From Christensenella sp. UBA767 (GTDB taxonomy: Bacteria > Bacillota > Clostridia > Christensenellales > CAG-917): a DNA stretch of 9,999 bases. The stretch is from assembly GCA_002297185.1 (NCBI GenBank), contig DBJV01000097.1:10535-20533 (forward strand), in the 5' to 3' direction. The notes beneath the pieces are model-generated. The model worked only from the letters and a program-made list of their open reading frames with translations. It did not search any database and was not told the DNA's origin. Made by a program: the position numbers and the translations under genes. Below are positions 1 to 4,903 of this stretch, in pieces; the stretch's first letter is position 1, and each line of letters opens with the position of its first letter.

Positions 1-31
1 ACAATAACTCTTCGTGGAGTTTATAAACTAC

Positions 32-84
32 GGCTCCGCCTGTTTACGAGTGACGTTTATTAAGCGGTAAAAACATCAAGCCGA
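32..84 (+). repeat. 53-bp direct repeat, copy A
   Basis: Begins with GGCTCCGCCTGT and contains ACGTTTATTAAGCGGTA. It matches 231-283 at 46 of 53 positions without gaps, by my count. Copy starts are 199 bp apart. No coding sense is visible. It is probably one member of a dispersed intergenic repeat family. Confidence 0.85.
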
Positions 85-230
85 TAATTTTGCGGAATTG
101 TGGCGAGTGTTTTTTATTTGCTTGATACAAGAGCAAAAATTAGCGGCGCGATTAGAAAAGCAAAATGCAAATGCGATTTATGACAATAAACGGAGTTTGT
201 TGTCATCATCGCAATGCAGGATTTTGCGTA

Positions 231-283
231 GGCTCCGCCTGTCTAAGAGCAACGTTTATTAAGCGGTAGAAATATCAAACCGA
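231..283 (+). repeat. 53-bp direct repeat, copy B
   Basis: Second copy of the repeat at 32-84, with seven substitutions and no indels. The shared core is ACGTTTATTAAGCGGTA. The first bases, AGGC-TCC-GCCT including base 230, can form a 4-bp hairpin. The tandem hairpin array starts 14 bp after this copy, which suggests that the different repeat types are inserted next to one another. Confidence 0.85.
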
Positions 284-296
284 ACACGGGAGTGAT

Positions 297-357
297 ATTG
301 CGACTTTGTCGCAATGGTATTCTCGCTATGCGAGAGTGATATTCGCACTTTGTGCGA
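297..357. repeat. Array of three short hairpins at 22-bp period
   Basis: Three consecutive inverted repeats with triplet loops. The first is ATTGCGAC-TTT-GTCGCAAT (297-315, 8-bp stem), the second TCTCGC-TAT-GCGAGA (321-335) and the third TCGCAC-TTT-GTGCGA (343-357). Loop centres fall at 306, 328 and 350, exactly 22 bp apart. Linkers share the pattern GTGATATT or GGTATT. Stem sequences differ between units while pairing is kept. This fits a known style of intergenic tandem palindromes in gut Clostridia; function is unknown. Confidence 0.8.
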
Positions 358-378
358 GTTGTGGAGTATTTTGAAAAT

Positions 379-415
379 GCGGCTGTCGCCTAGATTCCCA
401 CTGTTGCGTTGCTCC
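379..415 (+). repeat. GATTCCCAC-type repeat, copy 1
   Basis: Begins GCGGCTGTCGCC and then AGATTCCCAC, ending GTTGCTCC. It is followed by CGGAATGACATATGGAGGA (418-436). The pairing of GATTCCCAC with a downstream GGAATGACA is typical of a dispersed bacterial intergenic repeat seen in many metagenomic assemblies, from general knowledge. A second copy starts 66 bp downstream. Confidence 0.7.
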
Positions 416-417
416 CT

Positions 418-436
418 CGGAATGACATATGGAGGA
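418..436 (+). repeat. 19-bp repeat, copy 1 (CGGAATGACA element)
   Basis: CGGAATGACATATGGAGGA. It recurs at 606-624 with one mismatch (T to G at the eleventh base), 188 bp downstream. It appears to be the right-hand part of the GATTCCCAC element. The embedded GGAGGA resembles a ribosome binding site, but no start codon or reading frame follows at a useful distance. Confidence 0.75.
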
Positions 437-444
437 ACAGATGT

Positions 445-483
445 GCGGCTTGCGCCTTGATTCCCACGCTTACGCATTGCTCC
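445..483 (+). repeat. GATTCCCAC-type repeat, copy 2
   Basis: Begins GCGGCTTGCGCC, then TTGATTCCCAC, ending ATTGCTCC. It aligns with 379-415 apart from a 2-base length difference and a few substitutions. It lies immediately upstream of the branched inverted-repeat structure at 486-549. Confidence 0.7.
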
Positions 484-485
484 AC

Positions 486-549
486 GGTGATTGTGCGCTG
501 ATAGCGCAAGCCTGCGGCTTATATTTGCATATATGCAAATGCAATCACC
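486..549. repeat. Branched inverted repeat, cloverleaf-like
   Basis: An outer perfect 8-bp stem, GGTGATTG (486-493) with CAATCACC (542-549), encloses three successive hairpins: TGCGCT-GAT-AGCGCA (494-508), AGCC-TGC-GGCT (509-519) and the perfect palindrome ATTTGCATATATGCAAAT (523-540). As drawn this is a four-way junction of about 64 nt. It is not a tRNA: it lacks the T-loop TTC, a D-loop and the CCA-proximal layout. It could be a REP/MITE-like DNA element or a structured RNA; neither can be decided from one copy. Confidence 0.6.
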
Positions 550-605
550 TCAAAAATATCATCGTTCGGAAACCATTGCAAGCAAGTTTCCTCACTTGAC
601 ATTGG

Positions 606-624
606 CGGAATGACAGATGGAGGA
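606..624 (+). repeat. 19-bp repeat, copy 2 (CGGAATGACA element)
   Basis: CGGAATGACAGATGGAGGA, 18 of 19 identical to 418-436. This copy lacks a neighbouring GATTCCCAC half, so it may be a truncated element. Confidence 0.75.
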
Positions 625-662
625 TTACACTTAGCATATTATACATGCTTTCTAAATTGTAG

Positions 663-690
663 AAAAGAACGCCGAGTGGCGTTCTTTTTT
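663..690. terminator. Intrinsic terminator, probably bidirectional
   Basis: A perfect 11-bp stem, AAAAGAACGCC (663-673) and GGCGTTCTTTT (678-688), with loop GAGT. On the plus strand it runs into more T. On the minus strand the 3' arm itself supplies TTCTTTTCT. It lies 82 bp beyond the stop codon of the minus-strand DUF1508 gene, so it most likely ends that transcript. The better T-tract faces right, so it could also stop readthrough entering from the left edge. Confidence 0.8.
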
Positions 691-771
691 ATATTTTGTA
701 CGATTTGACAATCAACGATTTACGGTCAATTTGTCGATATTATTTCGATATTGCCCAAATCGGTTCGTCTA

Positions 772-2400
772 TTACCAGAGGTTGTCGTTTCTGACGATTG
801 CGCAGCCTTTGCTTGCTCTGCCGACTGCTGCGATGCCGTTCTTTGCGCCGCTGATGTCGGTGTAACCGTCGTTGGTGGTTGCGATAAGGCTGCCGTTGGT
901 TGCGTACAAACGGAGACGATATTCGCCTTTCTTGTCAAGATAGATTTCCCATTTGGGGAATTTGAGCGTTTCGTAATTCTTCAAGGTTTGGTTTTCGATA
1001 GGTGCTTTTTCTGCGTTGTTTATGACGCTTTGGATACCGATTTTTGCCGCGCCGAGAGTGGTGTAGGCTTGTGCGCCGATTGCCACGACTCTAAAGTTTG
1101 AAGAGTAGAGCTTGAATACAAAGTTGCCTTTGTCCGTCTTTTTGATGACGTATTTGCCGTGCGTTTTGCCTTCGCCTTCGACGATAACGGTTTCGTCATT
1201 GTCTGCCTTTGCGGTGGCTTTGGGTGCTTTTTCTGCTTTTGCGGGAGCCTCTTCCTTGACAGGTGCTGTCTTGGCTGCTTTTTCCTCTTTGGCAGGGGCT
1301 TTGGCTTTTACGACTTTTTCTTCTTTGACTTCTGCAGTTACAGCGGTCTTTTTGGTCGTCTTTGTTTCAGTTGCGGTTTTGTCGGTTGTTTTTGCCACTT
1401 TCTTTTCCTCCGTAGAATTGTCTGTATTCTCAACTTTTGTTGACTTTTTGGGTGCGGATTTCTTTGCAGCCGCTTTCTTCGGCTCGACTTCTTGTTTTGG
1501 CTCTTCCGCTTTTGCCTTTTTGGGTGCAGTCGTCTTTGTCGGTTTGGCAACTACTGCAACTGCCCACAAATCTTCCGTCTTTTCTTGTTTCTTTTTGGTG
1601 GAAACAACCTTTGTTTTTGTCGGTTGTTCGATTTCAAAACTCGTATCGAAGAGGGCGGAGTTGACGTCTCTTCCGCTCTTTAGATTGATACCTGTGCTTG
1701 AAGCGGTGACTTTTGGAGCCTCTTTGACGGGTTCTTCTTTCTTGACCGCTTTCTTTCTCGGTTTCTTGGGAGCTACAGGTTTGACCTCTTGAGGAACTTC
1801 CTCTTGAACGGGCGATTGAACTTCTGCTTGTTCCGCTACGGGTTCTTGTTCGACTTGCTCGATAACAGGTTCTTCAACTGCTTGCTCGACAGGCTCTTCG
1901 ACCGTTTCTTGAACTTCCTCTACGGGTTGTTCTGTAACGGGGTCTTCGACGACTTCCTCTTCGATAGTTTCTTCTTCGGCAACGTCCTCTTGCTCGCTCG
2001 TAACGTCAACGGTGGTATCGTCTTGAACGTCCAATGCGTCCTCGACTTCTTCTTTTGCGTCGTCTGCGACTTGCTCGGTGGTCTCGTCAGAAACTTCTTC
2101 GATTTGCTCGTCTAAAGTATCGTTGGTGGGTTCTTGAACGTCCTCGACGTTTTGAGCAGCATCTTCGACTTCGTTATCGTTCGTGTCGGAAACTTCCTCG
2201 ACTTGCTCCGCCTCGTCCTCTACAGGCTCGTCTGCGACATCTTGAGCAACAGGCTCGTTTTCAACTGCGTCGCCGGGAGCAGGGGATACTTCCTCGACTT
2301 TGCCGTCGTCCGAAATATGTACGAGTGTACCGACGGGAGCATCGGGATCGTCATCTACGATTTCGCTTTCCAAAAATTCGATCTCATCAAAATTTACCAT
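772..2400 (-). CDS. Charge-segregated protein with two C-terminal DUF1508 (YegP-like) repeats
   Basis: A 542-residue protein in three parts. Residues 1-205 are strongly acidic, rich in Glu, Asp and Val with recurring VEE/EEP/EEV phrases. Residues about 206-400 are Lys/Ala/Pro/Thr-rich and histone-H1-like (APKKPRKKAVKK, APAKEEKAAKTAPVKEE). Residues 416-463 and 482-529 form two DUF1508/YegP-like modules, the second reading WEIYLDKKGEYRLRLYATNG and then GYTDISGAKNGI. DUF1508 has no established biochemical activity to my knowledge. No signal peptide or membrane segment is visible, so it is probably cytoplasmic. I chose the ATG at 2400 because GGAGGA (2411-2416) sits 10 nt upstream; the longer in-frame start at 2466 lies almost at the predicted transcription start. 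It may bind nucleic acid or organise a condensate through its basic tract, but that is inference. The low-complexity coding sequence creates long antisense frames that are not genes. Confidence 0.88.
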   Translation of the reverse strand: MVNFDEIEFLESEIVDDDPDAPVGTLVHISDDGKVEEVSPAPGDAVENEPVAQDVADEPVEDEAEQVEEVSDTNDNEVEDAAQNVEDVQEPTNDTLDEQIEEVSDETTEQVADDAKEEVEDALDVQDDTTVDVTSEQEDVAEEETIEEEVVEDPVTEQPVEEVQETVEEPVEQAVEEPVIEQVEQEPVAEQAEVQSPVQEEVPQEVKPVAPKKPRKKAVKKEEPVKEAPKVTASSTGINLKSGRDVNSALFDTSFEIEQPTKTKVVSTKKKQEKTEDLWAVAVVAKPTKTTAPKKAKAEEPKQEVEPKKAAAKKSAPKKSTKVENTDNSTEEKKVAKTTDKTATETKTTKKTAVTAEVKEEKVVKAKAPAKEEKAAKTAPVKEEAPAKAEKAPKATAKADNDETVIVEGEGKTHGKYVIKKTDKGNFVFKLYSSNFRVVAIGAQAYTTLGAAKIGIQSVINNAEKAPIENQTLKNYETLKFPKWEIYLDKKGEYRLRLYATNGSLIATTNDGYTDISGAKNGIAAVGRASKGCAIVRNDNLW

Positions 2401-2475
2401 AAAAATAAATTCCTCCGCGCGGAAAACAGAAGAATTTTTGCAACAAAAAACTCCTCTATAATCCAATATAAATAT

Positions 2476-2504
2476 ATGTTAGCACATTTATTTTGTTAAA
2501 TCAA
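2476..2504 (-). promoter_or_regulatory. Promoter of the DUF1508 gene
   Basis: On the minus strand, -35 TTGATT (2504-2499) is followed by a 17-bp spacer and -10 TAACAT (2481-2476). TG-C directly before the -10 gives an extended -10 form. The predicted transcription start is near 2469, leaving a leader of about 70 nt before the ATG at 2400. It stands back to back with the pcrA promoter. Confidence 0.6.
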
Positions 2505-2545
2505 TATTTTTTTGAGGCGAAATTGGTGTATTTTGCCCTAAAAAT

Positions 2546-2574
2546 TTGATAATTTGCACAATATGTGGTATAGT
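2546..2574 (+). promoter_or_regulatory. Promoter of pcrA
   Basis: -35 TTGATA (2546-2551), 17-bp spacer, -10 TATAGT (2569-2574) preceded by TGG, an extended -10. Predicted start is near 2581, giving a leader of about 40 nt. An inverted repeat GCACAA (2556-2561) with TTGTGC (2574-2579) straddles the -10 and could be an operator. It does not match the LexA/DinR box consensus. Confidence 0.65.
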
Positions 2575-2622
2575 TGTGCTAAAGAGACGTTTTTGTCGCA
2601 TAAGGCGGTGTAATATATAGGT

Positions 2623-4872
2623 ATGAGCGAAATAAGACTTAATCCCCAACAACAACAAGCCGTAAACGCAACGGACGGCGCGATACTCGTCATCGCCGGT
2701 GCAGGTAGCGGAAAAACGCGCGTTCTGACCGCGCGAATTTGCCATTTGATTGAAATTGGCGTGGATCCGTACAATATACTTGCAATTACGTTTACAAACA
2801 AAGCCGCAAACGAGATGAAAGAGCGTATAGATAAGCAACTTGGTTATTCCAACGTGTGGACGAGTACTTTCCATTCTATGTGCGCGCGCATATTGCGCAT
2901 GGATTGCGACAGAATCGGATATTCCAAAGATTTTACCATTTATACCGACCTTGAAAGCGAGAGAGTGGTTAAGCGTGTGCTTGCCGCTTATCCGCAAGCG
3001 GATCCGAAGAGAAAAAGCGATTATTTGTGGCATATTTCCCGTGCCAAAACGCTTGCGATGTCGCCAGAGGAATACTACAAAGCCATTGAAAACGACGATA
3101 ACGACGCTATCAATATTTTTGAGGTGTATAAGCGTTACGAGGCGGAACTTAAGCAATGCAACTGCCTTGATTTTGACGATTTGCTAGTCAAAACGGTGGA
3201 GCTGTTTACGACTTGCCCCGACGTGTTGGAACGCTATCAAAACCGTTTCAAATACATCAACGTGGACGAATTTCAAGATACCAACAAGTTGCAATACGAT
3301 ATCGTGAAAATGCTGTCCAAAAAGTATGGAAATCTCTTCGTTGTCGGCGATGAGGATCAGTCAATTTACAGTTGGCGTGGAGCGGAAATTCGCAATATTC
3401 TGGATTTTCCAAAGGATTTCCCGGGCGCAAAGGTGTTTAAACTCGAGCAGAATTATCGCAGTACGACGTCCATATTGAAAGCCGCAAACAACGTCATTAA
3501 AAACAACGCCAACCGCAACGAAAAGACGCTTTGGAGCGAGATTAAGGACGACGACAGCATCGAATACTACGAGGCGTACAACGACCGCGACGAGGCGACG
3601 AACGTCGCAAGGGCGATAAATACCTTGCACAGAAACGGCGCAAGTTACTCGGAAATGGCGATTTTGGTGCGCGCAAACTCCGTTACTCGTCAATTTGAGG
3701 AAGAACTCAATTTGCACGGAATACCTTATAAGGTATTCGGCGGTTTCCGCTTTTACGAGCGTAAGGAAATCAAGGATACGCTTGCTTACGTGCGTTTGGC
3801 TATAAATCCGAGCGATAACGATAGTATTTTGCGAGTGGTGAATTATCCTAAACGAGGAATTGGCAATACCGCCGTGCAGGAGATGCAGGACGTTGCGAAG
3901 GCGCATAATTTTACGTTCTTCCAAGTGTTGCTAAATCCCGATATGCTTACGCCTACCACGGCAAAGAAACTTGCGCCGTTTACGGAAATTGCGATGGATT
4001 TGGTCAAATTCTCAAAAGAGATGAAGGCGACCGAGTTCGTGCAATACGCAATTAGGCGCAGCGGTCTCGAAAATGCGCTTGCAACGAGCGGCGACGTCGA
4101 GGATGAGAACAGGCTCGAGAACATTGAAGAGCTTGTAAACGCCGTGCAACAGTTTGAGCAGGACAACGAAAATTCGAGTATATCCGATTTTATGCAGTCC
4201 GTTGCGCTCGTGTCCGATACCGACGAGATGTCTAACGACGATTACGTGACGATTGCGACTATCCACGCCGTTAAGGGACTTGAGTTCGATTACGTGTTTA
4301 TCGTGGCGCTCGAGGACGGAATTTTCCCGACTCAAAAGTCCATAACCGCAGGCGACGTCGAGGAAGAGCGCAGGCTTATGTACGTGGCTATTACGCGCGC
4401 TCGGAAGAGATTGTTTATCCTCAACGCTCGGCAAAGGTATCGTTTCGGTAAGACGGAATACTATCCCAAGAGCAGATTCGTGGGCGAAATGAGCGGATTT
4501 AAGCAATCCGTGAGATACGCCAATTCCGATTACTCCGCAAATTCGTTTGCGAGCGATAACCGTATTAAACTGGGCGCAAATAATCCGTCGTCGCAGTCGT
4601 TTAAGAAGAGCCTGTCAAACGGATTCGATAAATCGTCGCTTTCGACCAATCAAAAGAAGGCGCAATCTAACGTCGATTATTCGCAATTTGCAAAGGACGT
4701 TATCGTGGAGCATTCCAAGTTCGGGCGCGGTATAATCATTCAAACGACGGGTGACGGGGAGGATAAAATCGCCGCAATCGCGTTTAAGGGGCTTGGCGTT
4801 AAGAGATTTGCGCTTGCAATCGCCGCATCCAGCCTCAAGGTTATAGCAAAAGGCGACGTTGACGATAAATAA
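2623..4872 (+). CDS. pcrA: ATP-dependent 3'-5' DNA helicase PcrA/UvrD
   Basis: Superfamily 1 helicase that unwinds DNA in nucleotide excision and mismatch repair, clears recombinase filaments and helps replication through transcription. The 749 residues are normal for the family. In order: Q motif LNPQQQQAV (6-14), Walker A GAGSGKT (26-32), motif Ia TFTNKAANEM (56-65), Ib STFHSM (81-86), Walker B DEFQD (215-219), motif III GDEDQSIYSWRGA (242-254), motif IV QNYRST (276-281), motif V TIHAVKGLEFD (546-556) and motif VI EERRLMYVAITRARKR (581-596). A Ser/Asn-rich linker (about 625-690) joins the C-terminal Tudor-like PcrA domain, HSKFGRGII to FKGLGVKRF, the region that in other PcrA proteins contacts RNA polymerase. 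The start is supported by AAGGCGGTG (2602-2610), 12 nt upstream. ligA follows after 31 bp, the usual Firmicutes pairing. Confidence 0.98.
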   Translation: MSEIRLNPQQQQAVNATDGAILVIAGAGSGKTRVLTARICHLIEIGVDPYNILAITFTNKAANEMKERIDKQLGYSNVWTSTFHSMCARILRMDCDRIGYSKDFTIYTDLESERVVKRVLAAYPQADPKRKSDYLWHISRAKTLAMSPEEYYKAIENDDNDAINIFEVYKRYEAELKQCNCLDFDDLLVKTVELFTTCPDVLERYQNRFKYINVDEFQDTNKLQYDIVKMLSKKYGNLFVVGDEDQSIYSWRGAEIRNILDFPKDFPGAKVFKLEQNYRSTTSILKAANNVIKNNANRNEKTLWSEIKDDDSIEYYEAYNDRDEATNVARAINTLHRNGASYSEMAILVRANSVTRQFEEELNLHGIPYKVFGGFRFYERKEIKDTLAYVRLAINPSDNDSILRVVNYPKRGIGNTAVQEMQDVAKAHNFTFFQVLLNPDMLTPTTAKKLAPFTEIAMDLVKFSKEMKATEFVQYAIRRSGLENALATSGDVEDENRLENIEELVNAVQQFEQDNENSSISDFMQSVALVSDTDEMSNDDYVTIATIHAVKGLEFDYVFIVALEDGIFPTQKSITAGDVEEERRLMYVAITRARKRLFILNARQRYRFGKTEYYPKSRFVGEMSGFKQSVRYANSDYSANSFASDNRIKLGANNPSSQSFKKSLSNGFDKSSLSTNQKKAQSNVDYSQFAKDVIVEHSKFGRGIIIQTTGDGEDKIAAIAFKGLGVKRFALAIAASSLKVIAKGDVDDK

Positions 4873-4887
4873 GGTATGAGTTATAAT
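4859..4887 (+). promoter_or_regulatory. Near-consensus promoter for ligA
   Basis: TTGACG (4859-4864), exactly 17 bp, then TATAAT (4882-4887): 11 of 12 consensus bases. The -35 lies in the last codons of pcrA and the spacer covers its stop codon. The predicted start is around 4894, only about 10 nt before the ligA ATG, so the transcript would be almost leaderless. The -35 also encodes PcrA residues, so chance similarity is possible, but the spacing and match are unusually good. Confidence 0.65.
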
Positions 4888-4903
4888 TTCGTGGGTGAAA
4901 TTT

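Larger units (their letters stand above)
1..771. other. Non-coding repeat mosaic, no supported gene
   Basis: This stretch carries no open reading frame with a plausible ribosome binding site, domain or codon pattern. The one modest frame, on the minus strand at 259-477, merely translates palindromic repeats. The sequence instead contains several families of short repeats and hairpins, listed separately, ending in an intrinsic terminator. Such clusters resemble the REP/BIME-like intergenic repeats known from many Clostridia; that comparison is from general knowledge and was not searched. The leftmost bases (1-23) partly resemble 183-200, so the direct-repeat unit may extend beyond the well-conserved 53 bp. 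Confidence 0.75.

Noticed and set aside
259..477. A 72-codon minus-strand small protein in the left region
   Set aside because: It lies wholly within the palindromic repeats and has no ribosome binding site. Its amino acid sequence follows the repeat pattern.
486..549. tRNA gene suggested by the cloverleaf shape
   Set aside because: The stem is 8 bp rather than 7. There is no TTC T-loop and no D-loop consensus, and the arm sizes do not fit.
32..624. CRISPR array
   Set aside because: The repeats belong to different families with unequal spacing and mismatches. There are no uniform repeat-spacer units and no cas genes.
1112..1792. A 226-codon plus-strand frame opposite the DUF1508 gene, looking hydrophobic and membrane-like
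   Set aside because: Its Phe/Leu/Ala/Ser/Val richness is simply the reverse complement of Lys/Glu-rich low-complexity codons. No start context or family is apparent.
2401..2466. Longer 564-residue version of the DUF1508 protein starting at 2466
   Set aside because: The extra 22 residues (Cys/Phe-rich) lack a ribosome binding site and begin almost at the predicted transcription start, whereas GGAGGA is well placed for the ATG at 2400.
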